Below, one piece after another: positions 55,179-63,391 of a DNA stretch of 64,000 bases (the stretch's first letter is position 1; the number at the start of each line of letters is the position of its first letter). A program made the translations under genes and the position numbers. The stretch spans positions 1 through 64,000 of IMG/VR virus record IMGVR_UViG_3300044974_000700; one strand, 5' to 3'. The notes under the pieces were generated by a model that saw nothing but the letters and a program-made list of their open reading frames with translations, did not search any database and was not told where the DNA came from. This stretch comes from a virus.

Positions 55179-55714
55179 TATAGAGTTTCTCCTCCGAGAG
55201 GCCTATTGCATGCACAAAGTTCTCCCGTTTGAAGAGCATCAAGAACACGTAGTGCTTCATCTGCATTTCTACCGACATCTAAATTATTACATGTAACATG
55301 CTGAATAATATTATCTGGGTCAACAATAAATGTTGCACGGTAAGTAACACCAGAGGAATGATGTATGCCAAGATCACTTGCCAATTGATGTGCAGTATCT
55401 GCAAACGACCAAGAATTTGTTTTCTTAAGATCCTCATGAGCATTTCTCCATGCTATCTTACAGAATTCGTTATCTACAGACCCAGTCATTAGAACTGCAT
55501 CCCTATCATTAAAATCATTAACCAAAGCATCGTATGCGACAATTTCTGTCGGGCATACAAATGTAAAATCTTTTGGATAAAATGCAATAACTTTCCATTT
55601 ACCTGGAAAAGAATCTTGCGTAATTACTTCAAATGAGGAATCGTCATAAGACAAAGCCCCAGGCTTAACTCCAGTAACAGCAAAGTTACCAAGTTTTTCT
55701 CCTACAGTTTTCAT
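55178..55714 (-). CDS. ahpC: Peroxiredoxin AhpC
   Basis: 178 residues. Peroxidatic Cys in DFTFVCPTEIVAYD (near 53), resolving Cys in ELCACNRP (near 168), as in mycobacterial-type AhpC; WRNAHEDLKKTNSWSFADTA and GVTYRATFIVDPDN also match. Reduces hydrogen and organic peroxides. With AhpD and thioredoxin it forms a complete peroxide defence on the phage genome. Confidence 0.95.
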   Translation of the reverse strand: MKTVGEKLGNFAVTGVKPGALSYDDSSFEVITQDSFPGKWKVIAFYPKDFTFVCPTEIVAYDALVNDFNDRDAVLMTGSVDNEFCKIAWRNAHEDLKKTNSWSFADTAHQLASDLGIHHSSGVTYRATFIVDPDNIIQHVTCNNLDVGRNADEALRVLDALQTGELCACNRPLGGETL

Positions 55715-55747
55715 ATTTCTCCTTATATATAAGTGGGTTTATTCCCG

Positions 55748-55820
55748 CTGGACCACCAGGGCTCGAACCTGGGACATCAGAGTTAACAGCTCTGCGCTCT
55801 GCCGACTGAGCTATGGTCCA
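55748..55820 (-). tRNA. tRNA-Asn (anticodon GTT)
   Basis: Anticodon stem CAGAG/CTCTG around CTGTTAA; acceptor TGGACCA/TGGTCCA. Confidence 0.92.
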
Positions 55821-55831
55821 AAATTACAATG

Positions 55832-55904
55832 CGCCCCTGAAAGGAATCGAACCTCTGACGCAGGCCTTAGAAGAGCCTCGCTCTATCCGCTGAGCTACAA
55901 GGGC
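55832..55904 (-). tRNA. tRNA-Arg (anticodon TCT)
   Basis: Anticodon stem AGGCT/GGCCT around CTTCTAA; acceptor GCCCTTG/CAGGGGC. Reads AGA, rare in GC-rich but common in AT-rich genes. Its first base is the last base of the next coding frame. Confidence 0.92.
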
Positions 55905-56215
55905 TAAAATTCTTGGTCTTCTAAAGGTATTATTCCTTTTTCTACTGCTATATCGTATCCTTCTTTTGAAAAATGCATTGTTGCTTGAAGATTTTCATCA
56001 TACTCTACATTCATCAAACCATCTTCAAATAACTCTGCTAAATTACTGTCAACATATTCCATATGGGATTCCCATAATTCTGGAGCAAGTTCTTTTGTTA
56101 TATCTTCTCTTAATTCAAATACAGCTTCGCCCTCATCATTATAGCCAGCTAATCTTATTGCACCAATATCTATGTAGTATTGTATTTTTTTTAGAGCTTC
56201 TTCTTCTTCCACCAT
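55904..56215 (-). CDS. Conserved hypothetical protein
   Basis: 103 residues, acidic. EEALKKIQYYIDIGAIRLAG, YNDEGEAVFELREDITKELA, PELWESHMEYVDSNLAELFE. A winged-helix-like plan common in actinophages near the terminase. Ends in TAG that runs into the tRNA-Arg gene. Role unknown. Confidence 0.7.
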   Translation of the reverse strand: MVEEEEALKKIQYYIDIGAIRLAGYNDEGEAVFELREDITKELAPELWESHMEYVDSNLAELFEDGLMNVEYDENLQATMHFSKEGYDIAVEKGIIPLEDQEF

Positions 56216-56224
56216 ACTCCTTTG

Positions 56225-56298
56225 TGCACCAGGTAGGACTTGAACCTACGACTACCCGATTATGAGTCGGGGGCTCTAACCAACTAAGCTACTGGTGC
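56225..56298 (-). tRNA. tRNA with anticodon CAT (Met or modified Ile)
   Basis: Acceptor GCACCAG/CTGGTGC, anticodon stem CCCGA/TCGGG around CTCATAA. Elongator Met is likely; a lysidine-modified Ile tRNA cannot be excluded from sequence. Confidence 0.88.
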
Positions 56299-56310
56299 CT
56301 AGTTGATTAA

Positions 56311-56559
56311 TTATATATTTTCTATATCTTTTTTGTCAATAGACTGTTCAACTATTTGTTGAACGTAATCTGAAAAATGTTTTCTTATATTTCCTGGGGG
56401 CCTATAACCTATCTCATTCCATATTCTTTTATATTCTGATATATTATCAAATGTAGTGGGGCAAACTTTTATTCCATTAAATTCTTTTAATCTAACTGGA
56501 AGAGGTACGTGCTTTCCACAACATTTGCATTCTTTAGCTTTATCTTGATATATGCTCAT
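56311..56559 (-). CDS. Zinc-binding conserved phage protein
   Basis: 82 residues. ECKCCGKHVPLPVRLKEFNG, then VCPTTFDNISEYKRIWNEIG give CxxC...C. It abuts the terminase gene (ATGA-type overlap). Common beside terminases of actinophages as I recall; function unknown. Confidence 0.7.
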   Translation of the reverse strand: MSIYQDKAKECKCCGKHVPLPVRLKEFNGIKVCPTTFDNISEYKRIWNEIGYRPPGNIRKHFSDYVQQIVEQSIDKKDIENI

Positions 56560-58346
56560 ATAATTTCCATTCCGTCTAAAACATCAGCCAACCTTTTTGG
56601 TATTGGGGCCCTGATAACATTTCTATCATCTTCAACAAGTGTTTCTTTAACCCTATCTCTAGAGCGTAAAGATGAGTATGTATGTACTTCTACATTTCCA
56701 AAATCAGGCCTTGTCAAACTAATTGCATTAAATATAGATCCGCATACCGCATCAGCTAAATCTTTAGATCCTTTTCTTGGGTGATCGACTTTATCTTTCA
56801 TGATCCTAAGCTCAAGCAACTCATCGATTAAAAGCTTTATGTGTGGCCCGCTTAATCTTTCTTCTAAAACAACCATTGCCATATCATCATAATGTTTTTT
56901 TGCTACAGATAGAGTTTCAGTATTAATACCATACTGCCTTAGCTGCTGCATCATGTCATGAGAGTTCCATCTATCGAATGTACAAATTCTAATATTAAAT
57001 CCACGTGATCTTAATGACAAAATATAATCTCTAACTTCTGTAAAGTCTACGGATTTATCAGAAGTTGGTGTCCAATATCTAACAGCATCGACTTCTACAA
57101 TCGGAGCTGGCTGAGAGTAATTATCTGTTACTTTAACATTAACCCATTTATTAATATGTGACATTGCAACAGCACAGTGGTCATGTTTTTGTGCTAAGTC
57201 TACATGTATAAAGTACTCTTTGTCTTGTTGTGGAACAAACCACTCTTCAAATCTGCCGAAATTATCTACCGCTAAAGACATATTATTGAATGCTTTCTCT
57301 ACCTTTTCTCTTGATTTAAAGAAAGCATCTATAGCTTCTGGTGGCATGCATGCAAATCTACCTAGAGCATCTATTGGGTCTCTATAAAATGGAACCTTAA
57401 AATCATCTATGCTTCTAGTGGGGTTAATCTCCCATGTAGGCCTTTTTATTGCATATATCTTTGGCAATTTATATGAAACTATATGATCTTCTTCCCAGGA
57501 AACTTCGAACTGATTGCCTGGAGTATTTTCTGGTAAATCTGGATCAATATCAAATGTATGAGTTCTAATTATAGTTTCTTTTTCTGCAACAACTTCTGCA
57601 TATCTTTGCTGAATGTAATCATTTTTAAATCTTGGAAATGAAAGTAAAATTACTTTACCGTAATCTGGAAAACGTGAATCAACAGATCCTCTATACATTT
57701 CATAAATGGCGCTGGCTGTTTTTGCCTGGTCATGTCCACTTGTACTTTCAAGAGCAAATCCAGATATCTCGTCAAGAACCGCTACTAGAACGTTATAACC
57801 TTCAAAAGCTTCTCTTTCTGAGTGTCCAGAATAAACCGTTACATTTTTATTAAATTTAATTTCAGAGGCCTTGGCTTCATATTTTCCAATAAACCACGGA
57901 CTTCTTTCAATTCTAGTCTTAAAACCTTTAAAGAAAACATTGTTAGCCTGCTGTGCGTTAATAGCAATATTAATGATGTCTATAGTATCACCAGGTGGTT
58001 TGCCATAATAAGTTGCTGGATCTTTAAGTGATAATAGCAAATAAACTATATAGGCTACAGATATGGTTGAGCAATAGTCTTTACCACTACCTTTACCTAA
58101 TTGTGCTATTACCTCATTACAAGTTTGTTTATATCTAGTTCTACCCTCTGATTCTCCAAAAAGTTTGACTAGGGTAGACTCTTTATAGATTTGGCTACTC
58201 TTCTCAATGAGTGTATACTGGTACTCCGAAAGCGGAGGTAAGCCGAGATAATCTGGGCTTGTAACAAATGTTCGTAAGTCGACTGGTCTTTCATCAAATT
58301 CCTCTCCGTCTAGGATATCAATGAGATCATTAAAATTAAGATCCAC
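56556..58346 (-). CDS. terL: Terminase large subunit
   Basis: 596 residues. ATPase: Walker-A-like IAQLGKGSGKDYCSTISVAY (near 85), Walker B VLVAVLDEISGF (near 195). Nuclease: FIHVDLAQKHDHCAVAMSHI (first Asp), TFDRWNSHDMMQQLRQYGIN, and SKDLADAVCGSIFNAI (last Asp). Packages DNA into heads. Ten-base overlap with the small subunit gene. Confidence 0.93.
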   Translation of the reverse strand: MDLNFNDLIDILDGEEFDERPVDLRTFVTSPDYLGLPPLSEYQYTLIEKSSQIYKESTLVKLFGESEGRTRYKQTCNEVIAQLGKGSGKDYCSTISVAYIVYLLLSLKDPATYYGKPPGDTIDIINIAINAQQANNVFFKGFKTRIERSPWFIGKYEAKASEIKFNKNVTVYSGHSEREAFEGYNVLVAVLDEISGFALESTSGHDQAKTASAIYEMYRGSVDSRFPDYGKVILLSFPRFKNDYIQQRYAEVVAEKETIIRTHTFDIDPDLPENTPGNQFEVSWEEDHIVSYKLPKIYAIKRPTWEINPTRSIDDFKVPFYRDPIDALGRFACMPPEAIDAFFKSREKVEKAFNNMSLAVDNFGRFEEWFVPQQDKEYFIHVDLAQKHDHCAVAMSHINKWVNVKVTDNYSQPAPIVEVDAVRYWTPTSDKSVDFTEVRDYILSLRSRGFNIRICTFDRWNSHDMMQQLRQYGINTETLSVAKKHYDDMAMVVLEERLSGPHIKLLIDELLELRIMKDKVDHPRKGSKDLADAVCGSIFNAISLTRPDFGNVEVHTYSSLRSRDRVKETLVEDDRNVIRAPIPKRLADVLDGMEII

Positions 58347-58872
58347 TTAACTCCTCGTTTATAACTACTGGCTCAACAATCCCAGTTATCTGAGAAAGTC
58401 TTTTTGCTACCTCTAATTTACATTTAGGACATGTAGCAGTAACTTCTTTTAAAATATTAACAAGTATTTCTTGTTTTCTTTCAGTGTCAGCAATTTGTGT
58501 AGCAAGTTCAGCATTATCTAAAAGGCCAACCTCTTGCAACATTCCAATTCTTTTACCCTCTATATCTGCAATTAATTTTAAAGAAGTTGCCTTTACATTT
58601 AGCTGCCCAGATTGATCTGCATCCTCTACGGTTTTCCATGCTTCTTTAATGAGCATAGCGTAATGTTGGTCAGCTCCAGAGATGGCCTCCTTTGCCCTTT
58701 CACGGGCCCCAGAATCGCTTCTGACGACCCCTTTCCACTCGTCTATATACTCTATAACCTCTGATCGCTTAAACCCTGTTAGGGTGGCAATCTGGGTAGG
58801 GTTATTTCCTTTTAATAATTCTTCTACAACCCTGTTCATACGATCAAAATGATCAGATAATTCAATTTCCAT
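58336..58872 (-). CDS. Terminase small subunit (HTH protein)
   Basis: 178 residues. Helix-turn-helix at about 12-45 (VEELLKGNNPTQIATLTGFK, RSEVIEYIDEW), then helices for oligomerisation and ATCPKCKLEVAKRLSQITG near the end, a Cys pair. Position and overlap with terL support the small-subunit call. Promoter on the minus strand: TATAAT eight bases before ATG. Confidence 0.75.
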   Translation of the reverse strand: MEIELSDHFDRMNRVVEELLKGNNPTQIATLTGFKRSEVIEYIDEWKGVVRSDSGARERAKEAISGADQHYAMLIKEAWKTVEDADQSGQLNVKATSLKLIADIEGKRIGMLQEVGLLDNAELATQIADTERKQEILVNILKEVTATCPKCKLEVAKRLSQITGIVEPVVINEELSGS

Positions 58873-58901
58873 ATAAATTTATTATACCATATCCTGGTTG
58901 A

Positions 58902-59231
58902 CTAGGATTGAGATTTGGCTATTTTTAACAATACTAAATATCCAATCAGATCATCAATATCATTATCACCTGGATAATCTGTGCCCTTCATAAGCCTATT
59001 TAATTTATCATCAATTCTGACATGAAGTTGCTCTCTTGGTCCCGCCTTTGAAAATATACGCACAGGGTCTAAGGCTGAGTTGCCGTAGGCAATATTTTTC
59101 TTTACTAGCATATGTGCAATTTCGTGGCAGGTCTCTAATATCTCTTTTCCTGCCTCTGTTCCAACTGTTAGCAAATATAAATCATCACACTGAAATTGAC
59201 CTGAATCTGGAAATACTGGCTGAAGACTCAT
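58902..59231 (-). CDS. Nmad1/MazG-like all-alpha nucleotide-handling protein
   Basis: 109 residues. KKNIAYGNSALDPVRIFSK, then EQLHVRIDDKLNRLMKGTDY and NDIDDLIGYLVLLKIA match a phage family with the pattern 'KNxxYGNSAL...RIDDKxxRL...EDxxxDLxGYLxLL', related to MazG/dUTPase-type NTP pyrophosphatases. Probably clears or modifies nucleotides. Exact reaction unknown. Confidence 0.7.
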   Translation of the reverse strand: MSLQPVFPDSGQFQCDDLYLLTVGTEAGKEILETCHEIAHMLVKKNIAYGNSALDPVRIFSKAGPREQLHVRIDDKLNRLMKGTDYPGDNDIDDLIGYLVLLKIAKSQS

Positions 59232-59368
59232 TTAATTAATCCATTCTCTTTTAATGCTCTATATATGGTCATAACAGTTACGCCACATTCTTTTGCTATA
59301 TCTTCCATAGTTTTCTTTTGAACTACATATCTACGATATAGCCAATCTTTACTTTTATATAATTTCAT
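59228..59368 (-). CDS. Small HTH DNA-binding protein
   Basis: 46 residues. WLYRRYVVQKKTMEDIAKEC, GVTVMTIYRALKENGL is a Homeodomain/resolvase-like helix-turn-helix with little else. Likely a DNA-binding regulator or a relic of an HNH/recombinase. ATGA overlap with the next gene. Confidence 0.75.
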   Translation of the reverse strand: MKLYKSKDWLYRRYVVQKKTMEDIAKECGVTVMTIYRALKENGLIK

Positions 59369-59577
59369 TTTCTACCCCACTGTATTTTATTCCATCCTCG
59401 CTCATGAAAATAATAAAGAACAGTTTTAGTAATAATCTCCATGCTGGCAATTGCTCCAGCAGTAACTGGCTCTTTAGTTATCAAAAATGATATTAAAAAT
59501 GTATCAAGTGTACCTATAACTCTCCATGTTACAGCTTTTATAGCAGATCTAGATTTACTTACATTCATGATGGCCAT
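59365..59577 (-). CDS. DUF2061 membrane protein
   Basis: 70 residues. RSAIKAVTWRVIGTLDTFLI, ASMEIITKTVLYYFHERGWN: the standard DUF2061 pattern and second copy beside 38,569. Two spans. Function unknown. Confidence 0.82.
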   Translation of the reverse strand: MAIMNVSKSRSAIKAVTWRVIGTLDTFLISFLITKEPVTAGAIASMEIITKTVLYYFHERGWNKIQWGRK

Positions 59578-59613
59578 TCCATATTGTTTGGCTTAGTAAT
59601 CCAATTCCAAACT

Positions 59614-60375
59614 TTAGATGCCCATTTCTTTACGCTTCTGCGTAGCCGATATAGCATGAATCTCTGCCCCCAAATCTACTTGTTCAATCTTGTACCCAAC
59701 ATCACGACCATATACAATATTAGTAATATTAGGCAATCTTAATACCATTGCTCTATCCATAAATTCATCTTTAGATATATACTCTTTTACTTGATCAAAT
59801 GTTAGAGGATCTTTTGGACTTGTATTATATGTATTTCTAACACCCAAAAGTACCTGATCTGTTCTTTTGCCCGCCTCAACATACAAAGCATGATGCCCCT
59901 CATGCCATGGTTGATATCTGCCAAGCATTAATGTTGTAGGTTCTGACCAATCATGCAGCTTAAAAATCTTACATATATCTTTTGCTCTTGAGCTTACGTC
60001 ATCTACAAAATCAATATATGAAATATTAAAATCTTCTGGATCTTGCCATAATTTATTTGTATCTTCAAATCTTCCCTCTGGTATAGTGTTCATCCAAATT
60101 AAAATGTCTGGCTTGCCAAAAGCTGATCTTGTTGCATTTGTTGGACATACAAAGTCAACAATAACTGGCGCAACATTTTGTTTAGCAATTAACCTTGCCA
60201 TTTCTCCCATACGACGTGCCTGTTCAACTCTATCATCAGGACTAAATCCTAAATCTGAATTAACAGTTGATCGAACCTCGTCTGCATTTAAATGGATTGC
60301 ATTAATTCTTTCCTTCAAAGCTTTTGCTAACTCTGTCTTTCCAGAGCCAGGAAGTCCTATAATCTGTATAATCAT
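59614..60375 (-). CDS. APS-kinase-like / nucleotidyltransferase fusion
   Basis: 253 residues. N-terminal 1-145: P-loop IIGLPGSGKTELAKAL, HLNADEVRSTVNSDLGFSPD, DRVEQARRMGEMARLIAKQN, as in adenylylsulfate kinase (LDGDxVR...DLGFSxxDRxENxRR). C-terminal 146-253: GRYQPWHEGHHALYVEAGKR with the HxGH motif of cytidylyl/NMN-adenylyltransferases, and later ISATQKRKE near the end (ISxTxxR). The first domain could make PAPS; the second joins a nucleotide to a phosphate substrate. Substrates are not certain. Confidence 0.8.
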   Translation of the reverse strand: MIIQIIGLPGSGKTELAKALKERINAIHLNADEVRSTVNSDLGFSPDDRVEQARRMGEMARLIAKQNVAPVIVDFVCPTNATRSAFGKPDILIWMNTIPEGRFEDTNKLWQDPEDFNISYIDFVDDVSSRAKDICKIFKLHDWSEPTTLMLGRYQPWHEGHHALYVEAGKRTDQVLLGVRNTYNTSPKDPLTFDQVKEYISKDEFMDRAMVLRLPNITNIVYGRDVGYKIEQVDLGAEIHAISATQKRKEMGI

Positions 60376-60938
60376 CTTTTAGTTAACACTTCATTAGCAT
60401 AGTAGGCAATTCCGAATGAATCTGCCACATCAAAATCTTCTAGGCTTAAATTATATTTTTTATTAAAATAATCTACTGTTCTTTGCTTTCTAATTTCCCG
60501 CATTTTATTCTTATACCAAGAATCTGCGTACCCAGGATTTTCTGATCTTAGTTTGTCTTTTTCCCACTTCGTTGGGTTTTTATTGCCGATATGTGCCTGC
60601 CAAGAACTAGGGGATACAGTAATAACGGAAGAGCCAGTAGACATAAGTTCAGCAATAACAACACCGTAGACATAAGATAATTTTATCACAGCATCAGCAG
60701 ATTTGACAAGTATTGCCCCTTCAATTGCAATATAGTCTGACTTTAATTCATCTATCATTGCAAACGTTTTGCATTTAGCATCATATATTTTTTCATATAT
60801 GTCATTTCCTGTTAAATTAATTTTACCCCATTTAATTGGCTTGTTATTTTCAAGCAGACAAAAAGCAATTGAATTTGTGGATGCATCAATTCCCAAAACT
60901 CTATTTGCTTTAGTTTTAATCAGGCTGGCTAATGTCAT
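60372..60938 (-). CDS. RuvC-like Holliday junction resolvase
   Basis: 188 residues. Acidic active site: Asp in RVLGIDASTNSIAFCLLE, Glu in YIAIEGAILVKSA, Asp pair in DFDVADSFGIAYYANE. RNase-H-fold resolvase used in recombination and DNA packaging. Four-base overlap with the fusion gene. Confidence 0.85.
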   Translation of the reverse strand: MTLASLIKTKANRVLGIDASTNSIAFCLLENNKPIKWGKINLTGNDIYEKIYDAKCKTFAMIDELKSDYIAIEGAILVKSADAVIKLSYVYGVVIAELMSTGSSVITVSPSSWQAHIGNKNPTKWEKDKLRSENPGYADSWYKNKMREIRKQRTVDYFNKKYNLSLEDFDVADSFGIAYYANEVLTKR

Positions 60939-61203
60939 TTAACATCCTTTTAATTTGATTTCTATGTTTTGATACGTTTCCCTTTTCGCATTTAGAACAA
61001 ATTAAAGACTGGTTGTACCTACTTAAACGAGATTTACAATACTTACATTCTCTTTTAACTCCAGACCTGATTGCTTTTTTTTCATAATATTTTTCCATTA
61101 TTTTTTTATTTGTTGCAATTCTGCAGCATTCATCACAACAATATTTTTGATTATGAGTTTTAGGATTGAAATCCTTAGCGCATTCTTTATTACCGCATAT
61201 CAT
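60916..61203 (-). CDS. Multi-Cys zinc protein
   Basis: 95 residues with about ten Cys: ICGNKECAKDFNPKTHNQKY, CCDECCRIATNKK, ECKYCKSRL, ICSKCEKG. Two or three zinc knuckles; DNA binding is plausible. Sits between the nuclease and resolvase genes. Confidence 0.7.
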   Translation of the reverse strand: MICGNKECAKDFNPKTHNQKYCCDECCRIATNKKIMEKYYEKKAIRSGVKRECKYCKSRLSRYNQSLICSKCEKGNVSKHRNQIKRMLNDISQPD

Positions 61204-61976
61204 ATTTTAATTGGCTCATACGGAGCTATTTCTACTAGCCCCTCCTCTATAGACCAGCATTCTTTTTTTACTGGACAGTTTTTACATTGAGATGCAGATT
61301 TTTTAAATGGACGAATTGGAAGGTCTCCATCATTAAAGTTATCATAAACAGAGCAAAGCCATTCAAATAATTCTTCAATAATTTTTTTATTTCTATCATT
61401 CATTTGAATAGGAATAATCAAAACCTGCTGAGTATTTTTATTTTCATATAAAAAGAAACCCTCTTTGACATTTCTTAATTTCATATATGTCAATAATTGC
61501 AATAAATGATTTGGAGCAGGACTCATTTTACCCTGATACGTATCCCAGCTTTCTTGCTTTGCAGTCTTTATTTCTCCAATAACCTCTTCGTTATTCCAGT
61601 CCAGTATCACATCGATGAATCCCCTTATTGGTGGATATTCATTTATAATTTCGTACTCTTCATGTTTCATAACACCCATTTTTGTAATCATTTTTTGTAT
61701 TCTTTCATGAGCCTGGGTGCCTTGAGACATATTTGCAATAGCTACAGAATCATTTTCATCTATAAACATTGCACCAGAGAATGCTAAATACCAATATCTT
61801 GGACAATTACCGTGTCCATACCCTAAAGAACTTGGACTAAAACTAGTCTTTGTTGTTTTTTGATTAGGTTTTTTTGTTGACAAATAAGCATCATTTAACA
61901 TTTTAGAAAATGAAGATGGGTCAAAGTTACCTGTATTTTTTTTAAATTTTAAATTGTTTACTATTTCTCTAGCCAT
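61200..61976 (-). CDS. Cas4/RecB-like PD-(D/E)XK exonuclease with Fe-S site
   Basis: 258 residues. Nuclease motifs: QGTQAHERIQKM, PIRGFIDVILDWNN, EEVIGEIKTAKQESW, HLLQLLTYMKL. Fe-S cysteines: NCPRYWYLAFSG early and QCKNCPVKKECWS late, the Cas4/AddB arrangement. Likely 5'-3' resection for recombination with the SSB and RecA nearby. Confidence 0.88.
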   Translation of the reverse strand: MAREIVNNLKFKKNTGNFDPSSFSKMLNDAYLSTKKPNQKTTKTSFSPSSLGYGHGNCPRYWYLAFSGAMFIDENDSVAIANMSQGTQAHERIQKMITKMGVMKHEEYEIINEYPPIRGFIDVILDWNNEEVIGEIKTAKQESWDTYQGKMSPAPNHLLQLLTYMKLRNVKEGFFLYENKNTQQVLIIPIQMNDRNKKIIEELFEWLCSVYDNFNDGDLPIRPFKKSASQCKNCPVKKECWSIEEGLVEIAPYEPIKI

Positions 61977-62313
61977 TATATCTTACGACATACTTGAGGG
62001 CATCCACAAGTTTATCTATTGACTCCTTTGCTGAATAATATATGTTCTTCTTATTGTTATTTGCAGTGCCCGCTTTATCTTTTGCAATTGTAGAATACAC
62101 CGCAGCCATCATAGAGAATTTTGTAGACATAGCCTGCAACTCAATAATTAACTGCGGTGCTTTAGCAGCGGGAACATCTGGATTCATTAAAAGCTTAACA
62201 ACAATTGATAAAGCTTTATCTAACTGTTCGTCTTTCATATACTCATGAAGGTCATTAAATTCAGTTATTTTATTAATTAATTCCAAGGTGTTCACGTCTG
62301 ACATGCTATCCAA
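61969..62313 (-). CDS. Hypothetical helical protein
   Basis: 114 residues, helical. ELINKITEFNDLHEYMKDEQ, IELQAMSTKFSMMAAVYSTI, SAKESIDKLVDALKYVVRYN. A conserved phage protein that often lies beside recombination genes. Function unknown. Confidence 0.65.
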   Translation of the reverse strand: MDSMSDVNTLELINKITEFNDLHEYMKDEQLDKALSIVVKLLMNPDVPAAKAPQLIIELQAMSTKFSMMAAVYSTIAKDKAGTANNNKKNIYYSAKESIDKLVDALKYVVRYNG

Positions 62314-62467
62314 CCATAATTCTTGTAACTAATGCATAGCCGATCCACAATCCAACTATTCCCATAAGTCCAGCAAAAACTGGAGGAGCTGGAATTGGCA
62401 ACTTAAATGCACTAAAAATTCCACCAACGACGGTACCGACTAATGTTGTTAAAAATATTTCTTTCAT
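62306..62467 (-). CDS. XapX-domain membrane protein
   Basis: 53 residues. EIFLTTLVGTVVGGIFSAFK, LPIPAPPVFAGLMGIVGLWI is the XapX domain (two spans with a PxPxPPxxAGxxGxxG turn). Found in many bacteria with no assigned role; unusual among replication genes. TAATG overlap with ssb. Confidence 0.82.
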   Translation of the reverse strand: MKEIFLTTLVGTVVGGIFSAFKLPIPAPPVFAGLMGIVGLWIGYALVTRIMVG

Positions 62468-62868
62468 TAAAATGGTACCTCTACTTCATCAAAAAATTTA
62501 TCTGATGCACGATCTTTCTGAAGACTATAAGAAGTTACTGCTATGCAGTGTCCCTCCATCTGCTTATATACCTTAACCTCGTGCTCACTTCTGTTATTCC
62601 CAGATTTATCGGTCCAAGTAGATTCGTATATGGTGCCAGTGAGGGTTATCTCTTGACCCTTTTTAATAGTATGTCTTGCCTGTTCAGCAAATCTGCCCCA
62701 AAGTTTTACAGTCCACCATGAGGTTGCGGAATCTTCATACTTTCCTGTCTCTTCATTTTTTACTCTATCATGTGTAACCACACGCAGCCTAAGACCTGTA
62801 TCTCCAATTGGAGCTGGGTCTTGGCCAAGCCTACCTACTAATGTAATAGTTGGATTTGGCATCTTCAT
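62467..62868 (-). CDS. ssb: Single-stranded DNA-binding protein
   Basis: 133 residues. OB-fold: TITLVGRLGQDPAPIGDTGL, SWWTVKLWGRFAEQARHTIK, KGQEITLTGTIYESTW. The C-terminal FFDEVEVPF resembles the acidic PF-ending tail that recruits other replication proteins. Coats single strands during phage replication. Confidence 0.93.
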   Translation of the reverse strand: MKMPNPTITLVGRLGQDPAPIGDTGLRLRVVTHDRVKNEETGKYEDSATSWWTVKLWGRFAEQARHTIKKGQEITLTGTIYESTWTDKSGNNRSEHEVKVYKQMEGHCIAVTSYSLQKDRASDKFFDEVEVPF

Positions 62869-63197
62869 TCTCCCTTTTCTGAAGCCTCTACTATTTTATC
62901 AAGTAAAGACCAAGCTTCTACTAGATCCTCTAGCATAGCCCATTCAATTACGGCAAGTCTTACTTTTTTCTTTTCGCCTATAATTAACTTTAATGCTGGA
63001 TACTTTTCTCTACTAACCTTAAAAGTATCCGTGCAGATCTTAGACCAAACATCTTGATTTAATGTAAAAGATGATTTTGATTCTTTATAATCTACAACAA
63101 ACTGATTCCACTGGGCGTCGCCTTTTTGGTATTGGCCACGTCCAGAATTTTTTTGCGCCTTTGCCCCATCTCTTTTAGCTTCGCCACGTTCTGTCAT
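62865..63197 (-). CDS. Nuclease-fold-like recombination protein
   Basis: 110 residues. GRGQYQKGDAQWNQFVVDYK, ESKSSFTLNQDVWSKICTDT, KVRLAVIEWAMLEDL. The 'GDxxW...VVDYKExKxSF' stretch resembles the core of restriction-type/resolvase-like nucleases. Family not firmly identified. Overlaps ssb by four bases. Confidence 0.6.
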   Translation of the reverse strand: MTERGEAKRDGAKAQKNSGRGQYQKGDAQWNQFVVDYKESKSSFTLNQDVWSKICTDTFKVSREKYPALKLIIGEKKKVRLAVIEWAMLEDLVEAWSLLDKIVEASEKGE

Positions 63198-63391
63198 TGA
63201 TTAACCGATACATTATTTTCATGACCATTACTACATGTCCATGTCATAATAAACTTAATTGGGTCCCAATAATACTCTTTAACATCTAACTCACATTTAA
63301 AACAAGGTTTAGATCCAATTACTTTTTCTAAAGTACTGATATTTTCTTGTGTTGGTTTTGGTCCAATAAACTCATTAATATCTGGCATCAA
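63194..63391 (-). CDS. Zinc-ribbon protein
   Basis: 65 residues. PCFKCELDVKEYYW, then TWTCSNGHENNV (CxxC...CxxxH). Lies between recA and the nuclease-like gene, overlapping both. Common in actinophages; role unknown. Confidence 0.65.
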   Translation of the reverse strand: MMPDINEFIGPKPTQENISTLEKVIGSKPCFKCELDVKEYYWDPIKFIMTWTCSNGHENNVSVNQ

